Assembly: GCF_033542235.1 (NCBI RefSeq)
Contig: NZ_JAWRCU010000010.1
Location: forward strand, 124,001 to 188,000
Direction: 5' to 3'
DNA: 64,000 bases
DNA from: JAWRCU01 sp033542235
Lineage (GTDB): Bacteria > Pseudomonadota > Alphaproteobacteria > Rhizobiales > Rhizobiaceae
Part shown: positions 8,785 to 16,722 of the stretch, in pieces
How the letters are laid out: the number at the start of each line of letters is the position of its first letter
Position numbering within the stretch: the first letter of the stretch is position 1
Notes under the pieces: model-generated
Told to the model about the DNA's origin: nothing
The model's input: the letters and a program-made list of their open reading frames with translations, nothing else
Database searches by the model: none
Program-made: the position numbers and the translations under genes

Positions 8785-9620
8785 TGAAGCTCGGCATCTT
8801 CGCCAAGACGTTTGCGGGCACCGACCCATTCGACGTGCTGTCGGCGGCGCGGCAAGCCGGCTATCGCGCCGTGCAATACAACATGGCCTGTTCGGGCCTT
8901 GGCCCTCTCCCGCAAGACATTCCGAACGACGTCGCTTCGAAAATTGTTGAAGCCGCCGATGAGAATGGCGTCGAGATCGCCGCCGTTTCCGCCACCTACA
9001 ATATGATCCATCCTGATGCCGCCAGGCGTGAGGAAGGCCGCAGGAGCTTCGCGGCGATCGCTGCAGCTGCGCGTCGGATTGGAACAAGGCTGGTCACGGT
9101 CTGCACCGGCAGCCGCGATCCCGAGGATCAATGGCGACATCATCCCGACAATGCAATGTTCGCAGCATGGCGCGACATGTGCGCCGAATTCGAGCTTCTC
9201 CTTCCGATTGCCGAGAAAAACGACATCTTTCTCGGGGTCGAGCCAGAGCTTGCCAACGTCGTCAACTCAGCCTTGCAGGCGCTGAGGCTGATCAACACCT
9301 TCGGCACGAACCGAATCCGCATCGTGCTCGATCCCGCCAACCTTTTCGAGATTGAAACTCCCGAGCGACGACATGCGCTCGTCCAGGAAGCCGTCGACCT
9401 GCTTGGCAACGCCATTGCCCTTGCCCATGCCAAGGACCGGCATCCCGACGGCAGTTTCGCCACCGCCGGAAAGGGCGTGCTGGATTGGGATCACTATCTC
9501 GGTGCAGTGCGCAAAGCGGGCTTCGAGGGCGCGCTCGTCACGCATGGGCTGGCGGCCGACGAGGCGTCCGCTATCGCAGCCTTCCTGGCGGAGCGCATTC
9601 GAGCCGCCGAAGCCGCCTGA
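8784..9620 (+). CDS. sugar phosphate isomerase/epimerase (xylose-isomerase-like TIM barrel)
   Basis: A 278-residue AP-endonuclease-2/xylose-isomerase-like TIM barrel, the fold of D-tagatose 3-epimerase and inosose dehydratase. Likely metal ligands are the Glu of GVEPELAN, the Asp/Asn of VLDPANLF and the His of LAHAKD. It would interconvert a keto-sugar in the cytoplasm. It overlaps the oxidoreductase by one base, so an oxidation-isomerisation sequence is plausible. The exact reaction is not resolvable from sequence. Confidence 0.83.
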   Translation: MKLGIFAKTFAGTDPFDVLSAARQAGYRAVQYNMACSGLGPLPQDIPNDVASKIVEAADENGVEIAAVSATYNMIHPDAARREEGRRSFAAIAAAARRIGTRLVTVCTGSRDPEDQWRHHPDNAMFAAWRDMCAEFELLLPIAEKNDIFLGVEPELANVVNSALQALRLINTFGTNRIRIVLDPANLFEIETPERRHALVQEAVDLLGNAIALAHAKDRHPDGSFATAGKGVLDWDHYLGAVRKAGFEGALVTHGLAADEASAIAAFLAERIRAAEAA

Positions 9621-10426
9621 TGAAATTCTCCACGCACCGATCCGGCGGCCTGGAGCTTGCCGTCGCCGAAACCGGAGACGGCCGGCCGTTTGTGTTCCAG
9701 CATGGACTTTGCGGCGATGCTCTCCAGCCAGCCGATGTCTTTCCCTCAGATATCGGTTGGCGCTGCCTGACGCTGGAATGCCGCGGGCACGGCCGCTCCC
9801 CTGCGGGCGACATCGAGCAATTCTCGATCGCGAGTTTCGCCGGCGATCTCGCGTCGATGATCGAAGCGCGCGGGCTGGCGCCGGTGGTAGTCGGCGGCAT
9901 TTCCATGGGCGCCGCGATCGCGCTCCGGCTCGCCGTGCGCCGCCCCGACCTGGTCGGAGCACTTGTGCTCGCGCGGCCGGCCTGGCTGGATCGGCCTCAG
10001 CCGCCCAACATGGCGCCAAACGCAGTGGTCGCGGATCTGCTTCATCAATTCGCGCCGGCGGAGGCACTGAGCCGCTTCGATCAGACCGACATGGCGAAGA
10101 GACTCGCCGCCGAAGCGCCCGACAACCTCGCCTCGCTCAAGAGCTTCTTCAAGCGCGAGCCAGTCGCGGTCACGCGGGGCTTGCTTGCCCGCATTTCGGC
10201 CGACGGCCCGGGCGTCGACCGTGCCGCCATCTCGGAGATCCGCGTCCCGACGCTGGTCGTCGGCAGCGCCCGCGACGCGATCCATCCCTGGGAGATGGCT
10301 GAGGAACTTGCCCGGCTGATACCCTCCGCGCGGCTGGCGGAGATCACGCCCAAGGCCGATGACCTCGCCCGCTACCGCGCCGACTTCCGAACGGCATTAG
10401 CTACTTTCCTGCAGGAGCTTCCCTGA
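9620..10426 (+). CDS. alpha/beta-hydrolase
   Basis: A 268-residue hydrolase. The oxyanion region is FQHGLCGD and the nucleophile elbow is GGISMGAA (Ser). An Asp follows in VVGSARDAIHP. No obvious terminal catalytic His is present: the segment ITPKADDLARYRADF lies where the usual His would be, so it may be a non-classical member. ATG 9620 overlaps the epimerase stop by one base. In this operon a lactonase or ester-cleaving role on a sugar-acid lactone from the oxidoreductase is possible, but this is inference. Confidence 0.8.
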   Translation: MKFSTHRSGGLELAVAETGDGRPFVFQHGLCGDALQPADVFPSDIGWRCLTLECRGHGRSPAGDIEQFSIASFAGDLASMIEARGLAPVVVGGISMGAAIALRLAVRRPDLVGALVLARPAWLDRPQPPNMAPNAVVADLLHQFAPAEALSRFDQTDMAKRLAAEAPDNLASLKSFFKREPVAVTRGLLARISADGPGVDRAAISEIRVPTLVVGSARDAIHPWEMAEELARLIPSARLAEITPKADDLARYRADFRTALATFLQELP

Positions 10427-11139
10427 TGAGACCTTCGCCCGACTGGCTCGACACCTTGCCCTCGAACCGGCTCCTTGCCGAAATGTCACTGTGGTCGGCG
10501 AACCTCTGCCGCATGGCCGACGATATCGCGCGCGTCGATCCTTTCACCGACATCTATCATCTCGACGTCGCCGACGGGCACTTTTCTCCGGCCCTGCTCC
10601 TGTTCCCGGATCTCGTCGCAGCGATCCGCCGGACCACGGCCAAACCGCTCCATGTGCATCTGATGGTGGCGGACGGCATTCTTGTCGACCAGATCCGCCA
10701 GTTCGCCGAAGCAGGCGCCGACGCCATCAGCGTGCATGCGGAAAACAGCAATGCGCCGGAGGCGCTCGACCTCATCGCAGGACTCGGCGTCGAGCCAGGC
10801 ATCGTCCTTCAGCTTCAGACGCCGATTGCCGAGGCGGCCCCCTATCTGGACCGCGTCCGCATCCTGACCCTCCTTGGAACCCGCATCGGTGTGAAGGGCC
10901 AAGGTCTCGATGGTTCCGCCGAGCCGCGTTTGCGCGAGGCTCGCACGCTCATCGCGGGCGCGGGAACCGGTCGCCGCATCCTGCTCGCTGCCGACGGCGG
11001 CATCCGCGAGCACACTGTTCCGGGTCTGAGGCGCTCGGGCGCCGAGACCATCGTCATGGGCTCGCTTGCCTTCAACGCGCCAGATCTTGGTGCGCGGATG
11101 GACTGGGTTCATGGGCAGCCAAGTGAAAAGGCGGACTAA
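10426..11139 (+). CDS. ribulose-phosphate 3-epimerase-like protein (variant active-site loop)
   Basis: A 237-residue TIM barrel of the RPE/AlsE family. Conserved parts are HLDVADGHF (His and two Asp), HLMV, and LAADGGI (the second catalytic Asp). Two family marks differ: the Met of the DxMDGxF motif is Ala, and the usual PGFGGQ phosphate-side loop reads GTRIGVKGQGL. It therefore probably epimerises a different ketose phosphate, for instance allulose 6-phosphate to fructose 6-phosphate. It is the last gene of the oxidoreductase operon (1-base overlap) and is followed by a palindromic repeat. Confidence 0.84.
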   Translation: MRPSPDWLDTLPSNRLLAEMSLWSANLCRMADDIARVDPFTDIYHLDVADGHFSPALLLFPDLVAAIRRTTAKPLHVHLMVADGILVDQIRQFAEAGADAISVHAENSNAPEALDLIAGLGVEPGIVLQLQTPIAEAAPYLDRVRILTLLGTRIGVKGQGLDGSAEPRLREARTLIAGAGTGRRILLAADGGIREHTVPGLRRSGAETIVMGSLAFNAPDLGARMDWVHGQPSEKAD

Positions 11140-11160
11140 AGGTGAAGCCGGCGCGCGGCG

Positions 11161-11318
11161 CGCCCCCCTCTGTCCTGCCGGACATCTCCCCCACAAGGGG
11201 GGAGATTGGACGGCCGCCTTGCTTTCGCTTTTCGCCAGCGCCGGAGATTGGCGAAACCCAAAGTAACAGCCAATCTCCCCCCTTGTGGGGGAGATGTCCG
11301 GCAGGACAGAGGGGGGGC
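11161..11318. repeat. palindromic repeat family 2, copy A
   Basis: Arms CCCCCCTCTGTCCTGCCGGA and its reverse complement are separated by CTCCCCCACAAGGGG-type inner arms and a variable centre that includes GCCGGAGATTGGCGAAA. The second copy is at 32505-32664 with near-identical arms. It has no coding capacity and lies between the epimerase and ROK kinase genes. Confidence 0.9.
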
Positions 11319-11403
11319 AACATAGGGCGAGGACGTCGGAAAATTTGCTGCCTGAGGGCATAACTCCCGGTTGAATCAGGTATTTGCGAAGAGGCTCAGG
11401 ATC

Positions 11404-12363
11404 ATGTCCCAAAAGCTGGCCATCGGCATCGACCTCGGCGGCACGCAACTGCGTGTCGCGCTGGTCGATGGCGGTGCTGTCGTGAGGCGGGCAGCGGCCA
11501 GAACTGACGTCGAGGGCGGCCCGGGCGGCGTCCTCCATCAGGTCGAAAAGCTGATCACAGAGATATGCGCAGAAGAGGAGCGCAAGACGCTCCTCGGCGT
11601 CGGCATTTCGTGCCCCGGGCCACTCGATACCGAGACCGGTACGGTGCTGCACATCCCCACGCTCCCCCGCTGGGAAGGCTTCCCGCTGCGCCAAACGCTT
11701 GCCGACAAACTCAGGCTGCCGGTCTTGCTCGAAAACGACGGCATCGCCGCTGCCTTCGGTGAATGGCGCTTCGGCGCCGGCCGGGGGCTGCAGCATCTGG
11801 TATACGTCACAGTCAGCACCGGCATCGGCGGCGGCGTCATTGTCGACGGGCGCCTTCTGCACGGAAGGCGCGGCATGGCCGCGCATGTCGGCCATTTCCG
11901 TATGGCGCAGGACGGCCCGACCTGCACATGCGGTGCAACGGCCTGTTTTGAAGCCTTTGCGTCAGGTACGGCTTTGGGGCGTCGGGCACGGGAAGCCGCC
12001 GAACGATCCCCGAGTGAATTTCTGGGTCGCCTCGCTGCAGAGACGCCGATCGAGGCGCGGCATGTGGAGGAAGGCGCTCGCACAGGCGATGCCGCCTGTC
12101 TGGCGCTGCTCCACGAGGAAGGCGTCTTTCTCGGCCAGGGCTTCACCGGCCTCATCCACCTCTACAGCCCCGAGCGCCTGATCATGGGCGGCGGCGTCTC
12201 GCAGGCCTTCGATCTGCTCGAACCAGAGATCCACTCGGTCATCCAGCGCGACGCCATTCATCCATTCAAGGATGTGCGCGTGGTCCGCGCTGCTCTTGGC
12301 GACAACTCCGGCCTCATCGGCGCGGCCGCGCTTGCGATGGAGCACGCCGGCCGAACATCGTAA
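11404..12363 (+). CDS. ROK-family sugar kinase
   Basis: A complete 319-residue ROK kinase. The ATP motif IGIDLGGTQLRVALVDG is at 7-23, the catalytic region ENDGIAAAFGE holds Asp112, and the zinc motif C174-T-C-G-A-T-A-C181 is intact. The usual Glu-x-Gly-His reads His161-Val-Gly-His164, so the sugar-contacting Glu is replaced. ATG 11404 is chosen with GAGG ahead; the upstream TTG 11371 is less likely. It follows the epimerase operon after repeat 2A. It may phosphorylate the sugar brought in by the frcBCA-like system (allose or allulose kinase type), which is unproven. Confidence 0.88.
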   Translation: MSQKLAIGIDLGGTQLRVALVDGGAVVRRAAARTDVEGGPGGVLHQVEKLITEICAEEERKTLLGVGISCPGPLDTETGTVLHIPTLPRWEGFPLRQTLADKLRLPVLLENDGIAAAFGEWRFGAGRGLQHLVYVTVSTGIGGGVIVDGRLLHGRRGMAAHVGHFRMAQDGPTCTCGATACFEAFASGTALGRRAREAAERSPSEFLGRLAAETPIEARHVEEGARTGDAACLALLHEEGVFLGQGFTGLIHLYSPERLIMGGGVSQAFDLLEPEIHSVIQRDAIHPFKDVRVVRAALGDNSGLIGAAALAMEHAGRTS

Positions 12364-12384
12364 ATCGCCGACGAGGATTTCGGC

Positions 12385-15300
12385 CTACCAGTTCACCCTG
12401 AAGCCGATGGAGCCGCTGAGCACGTGGCTGTCGCCGAAATCCTGCAGGCTGGTCCTCGCCAGCGCCTCGCCGTAGAGCGTGTATTTGCCGTCGGCGAAGC
12501 TCAACGAGCCGCCGAGGCCGAGCCCACCCCACAGCGCCTCGTTCTCGCTGACGAGATCGACCCCGGACACGTCGACCCGCGAGCCGTCGAGGAAGTCGTA
12601 GTAGAGATTGGCGATGCCGTAGATATGCGCCCGGCTCGTTTGCCCGGCTGCGTCCGTCCATGCGTCCTCGTAGTCCGCCGACAGGCCGAGCCGGCCGAGC
12701 AGGCTGTCGCCGTCCTCGAGCGATACGGCCGCGCCGAACGGATCGGTGAAGTCGTCGAACTCGACCGCAGCATAGGCAAGCTGCGCCTGCGGCGTCAGCG
12801 ACCAGCGCTGGCTGACCGGCACGCGCTGGCCGGTCTCGAGCGAGAGCGCATAGCCCAGCCCGTCATTGCCGGAGGCCAGCGTCCTGGCGAGCGTGTCGGA
12901 ATAGATGTCGCTGTCGAACCAGGTCACCCTGGCCTGGCCGTCGACATAGAAACCGGTGCTGCCGTACCAGGTGAGCGTTCCGCCAAGCCCGTAGCCGGTC
13001 GAATCGATCGACCCGTCGCCGAAGGGCGAGCCGATCTCGGACGAGATGCGGCCATAATGGAAGGAGACGCCGCCGACCAGCATTCCCGTCTCCTGCTCGT
13101 AGAGCGGCATGTCGAGCCCGGTCTCGAGCTGCCAGGTGGAGACGTCGTAATTTGTGCCGGTGGTCGAGGTCTTGGGGTCGAAGCTGCCCTGCGCGCCTTC
13201 GATCGTGCCCCACACGCCGAAGCCCGGCGCGGTCGTCACCTCCTCGGAGAGCCCGTCGGCGCCTTGCGCTTGCACGGTCCATGACCCGTTGCCGAGGCGC
13301 TGCTGCACGGTGCCCGGCTCGTTGAAGCTCTGCAGCACCCCGGCATAGGCCTCGTAGAGCGGCGCGCCCGGCTGGTAGACCGGCTGGTCGGAAGCGGTCA
13401 GGGCGGAGCGCAGGTACCAGTCGCCGTCGGCCGGCGTGCTGATGCCGTTCTTTTGGAGCGTATAGGAATAGGCGCCCGCGATCACGGCCGGCCTGCCCTG
13501 GAAGACATGGTCGCCGATGAGGGTGAAGGTGCCGGCGGAGGCACCGCCGACATCGATCACCTTGATCCCTTCCACCGTCTGCGCGCCCCCGCCCCCACGA
13601 TTGATGACACGAACGTCGGTTCTGCCCGAGGTGTTGCCGGTCACGACGAGCCGGTCCGATGGCGAGGCATCGCCGCCAAGCGCGGCTTCGATCTCGAGCG
13701 TGCCGCCGCCTCCCGTATAGTTCCCCTTGACGGTCAGCGTGCCGATCGAGTTGCCGGGCGCTACCACACCGCCCACCGCATTCCTGGTGTCGCCAAGCAC
13801 GATGCCGGTACCCTGCAACCTGCCGCCGAGCACGGTGATCCCGCCGCTCAGGCTGCCGTTGACGGAGAGGATGCCGCCTTGCACCGTCGCGCCGCCGGTC
13901 AGCTCGGACGCCCCGTTTATCATCATCTTGCCGCCCTTGACGGTGAGCGTGGCGGCGGAGAGCGTGCCATTGAAATCGACGGTGCCGGCGCTCGTGTCGA
14001 GAACGCCGGTGATCGCGTTCGGCGCGGCCAGCGTGAAGCTGCCCCCGAAGCCGACGATGTCGCCGTCGATCGTTCCGCCTGTCACTATCATTTTGGCTGC
14101 GGCCGAAAGCAGGATGTCGCCGGTGATCGTGCCGGCCTGCTGGTTGATGGTGCTCGAACCGCTCGCTTTCGTGAGGTCGATCGCGGCACCGCCGGTGCCG
14201 GTGATCATGCCGCTGTTGATGATCGTGAGAGGGCCGGCAGTCTGTGCGACAACGCCCGTCCCGCCCGAGATCGCGCCGGCATTCTCCAGGCTTGTGGCGC
14301 GACCGGCCGTAGACACGAGCTCCACGCCGGCCACGCTTCCCCCCACGGCGGCACCGTTGCCCACGGTCACTTTGGTCGTCGAGCCGATAGCCGCGGAATT
14401 GTTGAGCGCAAAGATGCCGTCGCCGTCCGTCCCCCTCACCGTGCCCGTGGCGGTGATCGACAGCGCGCCGCTGCCGTAGTGGCCGGCGACGATACCGTCG
14501 TCGCCGCTCACATCCGCCGTCTCGATCGTCAGGTCGGTGCCGTTGACGTTGACCGCATAGATGCCGTCGGAAGTCGTTCCCGTCACATTACCGGTGCTGG
14601 TGATCGACAGTGCGCCGCTGCCGTATTGGAGGGCGTAGATGCCGCCGGCGCCGCTCACAGCCGCCGCCTTGATCGTCAGGTGAGTGCCGTTGTCGTTGCG
14701 GGCAAAGATGCCGTCGTCAGTCGTCCCCGTCACCGTACCGGTACTGGTGATCGACAGCGCGCCGCTACCTCTATTGAGGGCGTAGATGCCGAATTTATTG
14801 CCACTCACACCCGCGGCCGTGATCGTCAGGTCGGTGCTGCCCGTGTCGGCAAAGGCGAAGATGCCGTAGCCACCCGTCCCCGCCACCGTGCCGGAGGCGG
14901 TGATCGAGAGCGCGCCGCCACCGAAGTGGCTGGCGAGGATGCCGTTTTCTTTGCCGTTCACAGCCGCCGCAGCGATCGTCAGGCCCTTGCCGTAGTTGCG
15001 CGCATAGACGCCGTAGCCGCCTGCCCCCGTTACGATACCGCTGGCGGTGATCGACAGCGCGCCGGTTCCTTTGTTGAGAGCGCGGATGCCGTGGCTGTCC
15101 GTCCCCGTCACCGTGCCGGTCGCGGTGACCGACAGCGCGCCGCTGCCGTAGGCGCGAGCGTCGATGCCGTCCCCGCGGCCGCTCACATCCGCCGCCGTGA
15201 TCGTCAGGTCGCCGGGGGTTAAGCTGCGCGCGAAGATACCCGCCCCATTCGCCCCCTCAACCTTTCCGGTGGCGGCGATCGACAACGCGCCGCCGCCCTC

Positions 15301-16707
15301 ATTGCGGGCATAGATGCCGGCTGCGTCGCCGCTTACGGCCGCCGCCGCGATGGTCACACCGGTGCCGCTGTTGTTGCGCACATAGATGCCGTGGCCGCTC
15401 GTCCCCTCTACCGTTCCGGTGGCGGTGATCGAAAGCGCGCCGCTGCCGGAGTGGATGGCATCGATGCCGATCGACCCGCCGCTGACATCCGCCGCCGCTA
15501 TCGTCAGGTCGGTTGTGCCGGTGCCGGCCAATGCGAAGACGCCATTGTCGCGCGACCCCACAACCGTTCCGCTGGCGGTGATCGACAGCGCGCCGCTGCC
15601 GTAGTGGCGGACGTTGATGCCGTCTGAGCCGCCGCTGACACCCGCTGCCTTGATCGTCAGGCCGTTGCCGTGGAAGTCGCGCACACGGATGCCGCCGCCG
15701 CTCGTCCCCTGGACCGTGCCGCTGGCGGTGATCGACAGCGCGCCACTGCCGTAGTGCCGGACGTAGATGCCGGATCGACCGCCGCTCACGGCCTTCGCCT
15801 CGATCGTCAGGTCGGTGGCGTTGCCAGCAGAATTAACGGAGATGCCATCGCCGTTCGTCCCCTCTACCGTGCCGGTCGTGGTGATCGACAGCGCGCCGCT
15901 GCCGTAGTGGCGGGCGTAGATGCCGGTCGACCCACCGCTGACATCCGCCGCCGCGATCGTCAGTTCGCGGCCGTTCTGGTTGCGCGCATAGATGCCGAAG
16001 CCGCTCAAGCCCTCTACCGTACCGGTGGCGGTAATCGACATCGCGCCGCTGCCGAAATGCCCGGCTCGGATACCGTAAAGGTCGCCGCTGACCTCCGCTG
16101 CCGCGATCGTCAGATCGGTGCCGTTGGGGTTGTATGCGAGAATGCCGGCAAGGGTTGCCCCCTCGACGGTGCCGGTGGCGGTGATCGACAGCGCGCCGAT
16201 CCCGAATTGGCCGGCCTGGATACCGTAGAGGTGGCCGCTGACATCCGCTGCCGTGATCGTCAGGTCGCCGGTGCTGCTGCCGGCGTAGGCGTAGATGCCT
16301 ACGCCACTCGTCCCTTCCACTGTACCGGAGGCGGTGATCGACAGCTCGCCCGAGGTATCGTTCCTTGCAGCGATGCCGCTATCAGCGCCTTTGATAGCTG
16401 AGGCATTCTCATCGGTGAATGTCAGCCCACCTGTCCCCGTGAGCGTGAAAGCGTTGCCGCCGCTGACGCTGGTATCGATGCTGAAGCCGGGGGCCGTGGT
16501 CACGGTCAGCGGTGTGCCGGTAAGCGTCTGCGTGGTCGTCGTCGCGCCGCTGCAGATGTAAGGTCCTCCCACAGGGGCGCAGGCCGCATAGGCGCGCCGG
16601 ACATAACCGCGATAGCCGCCCACGAAAGCGCTCGTCGCCAGCGCCGTGCCGAGCACCAGGCGCTGCCTGAGCCCGAGCACCGATGCATTTGCCGATCCGT
16701 TCATCAT
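12385..16707 (-). CDS. large autotransporter (type Va secretion) with repeated passenger
   Basis: A surface or secreted protein of about 1440 residues. The signal region (LRQRLVLGTALATSAFVGG...AYA) is followed by a beta-helix passenger. About 14 imperfect repeats of about 50 residues occupy roughly 120-780, each GALSITATGTVxGTxGxGIxA...DLTIAAADVSGxxxGI. A second passenger part (about 800-1080) precedes the C-terminal beta-barrel from GFGVWGTIEGAQGSF to the final FRVNW. ATG 16707 is used because GGGGA lies 6 bases ahead; ATG 16713 has no room for one. It is 15 bp downstream of the TIGR03032 gene and probably cotranscribed. Adhesion or biofilm is the usual role of this family; no enzymatic passenger motif was seen. 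Confidence 0.93.
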   Translation of the reverse strand: MMNGSANASVLGLRQRLVLGTALATSAFVGGYRGYVRRAYAACAPVGGPYICSGATTTTQTLTGTPLTVTTAPGFSIDTSVSGGNAFTLTGTGGLTFTDENASAIKGADSGIAARNDTSGELSITASGTVEGTSGVGIYAYAGSSTGDLTITAADVSGHLYGIQAGQFGIGALSITATGTVEGATLAGILAYNPNGTDLTIAAAEVSGDLYGIRAGHFGSGAMSITATGTVEGLSGFGIYARNQNGRELTIAAADVSGGSTGIYARHYGSGALSITTTGTVEGTNGDGISVNSAGNATDLTIEAKAVSGGRSGIYVRHYGSGALSITASGTVQGTSGGGIRVRDFHGNGLTIKAAGVSGGSDGINVRHYGSGALSITASGTVVGSRDNGVFALAGTGTTDLTIAAADVSGGSIGIDAIHSGSGALSITATGTVEGTSGHGIYVRNNSGTGVTIAAAAVSGDAAGIYARNEGGGALSIAATGKVEGANGAGIFARSLTPGDLTITAADVSGRGDGIDARAYGSGALSVTATGTVTGTDSHGIRALNKGTGALSITASGIVTGAGGYGVYARNYGKGLTIAAAAVNGKENGILASHFGGGALSITASGTVAGTGGYGIFAFADTGSTDLTITAAGVSGNKFGIYALNRGSGALSITSTGTVTGTTDDGIFARNDNGTHLTIKAAAVSGAGGIYALQYGSGALSITSTGNVTGTTSDGIYAVNVNGTDLTIETADVSGDDGIVAGHYGSGALSITATGTVRGTDGDGIFALNNSAAIGSTTKVTVGNGAAVGGSVAGVELVSTAGRATSLENAGAISGGTGVVAQTAGPLTIINSGMITGTGGAAIDLTKASGSSTINQQAGTITGDILLSAAAKMIVTGGTIDGDIVGFGGSFTLAAPNAITGVLDTSAGTVDFNGTLSAATLTVKGGKMMINGASELTGGATVQGGILSVNGSLSGGITVLGGRLQGTGIVLGDTRNAVGGVVAPGNSIGTLTVKGNYTGGGGTLEIEAALGGDASPSDRLVVTGNTSGRTDVRVINRGGGGAQTVEGIKVIDVGGASAGTFTLIGDHVFQGRPAVIAGAYSYTLQKNGISTPADGDWYLRSALTASDQPVYQPGAPLYEAYAGVLQSFNEPGTVQQRLGNGSWTVQAQGADGLSEEVTTAPGFGVWGTIEGAQGSFDPKTSTTGTNYDVSTWQLETGLDMPLYEQETGMLVGGVSFHYGRISSEIGSPFGDGSIDSTGYGLGGTLTWYGSTGFYVDGQARVTWFDSDIYSDTLARTLASGNDGLGYALSLETGQRVPVSQRWSLTPQAQLAYAAVEFDDFTDPFGAAVSLEDGDSLLGRLGLSADYEDAWTDAAGQTSRAHIYGIANLYYDFLDGSRVDVSGVDLVSENEALWGGLGLGGSLSFADGKYTLYGEALARTSLQDFGDSHVLSGSIGFRVNW
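14400..16353 (-). repeat. tandem 147-bp-type repeats in the autotransporter passenger
   Basis: About 14 consecutive units of about 145-155 bp, each encoding two beta-helix rungs (GALSI..GTV.G and DLTI.A..VSG). Unit 9 (SGALSVTATGTVTGTDSHGIRALNKG) lacks its second half, so the copy number is not a clean multiple. Units have diverged (AMSITATG, ALSITSTG, ALSIAATG), so this is an old duplication with partial homogenisation, and slippage or recombination could vary its length. Confidence 0.85.
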
Positions 16708-16722
16708 GGTCATTCCCCGTGC

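Noticed and set aside
13453..15222. A long open frame (589 codons) on the plus strand across the autotransporter gene
   Set aside because: It runs antisense to the repeat passenger; its Arg/Ala/Asp-rich repetitive translation mirrors the repeats, and the minus strand has the signal peptide, beta-barrel and ribosome site.
14400..16353. Periodic repeats resembling a CRISPR array
   Set aside because: Units of about 147 bp are in frame within one gene and encode beta-helix rungs; there are no short identical repeats with unrelated spacers and no cas genes.
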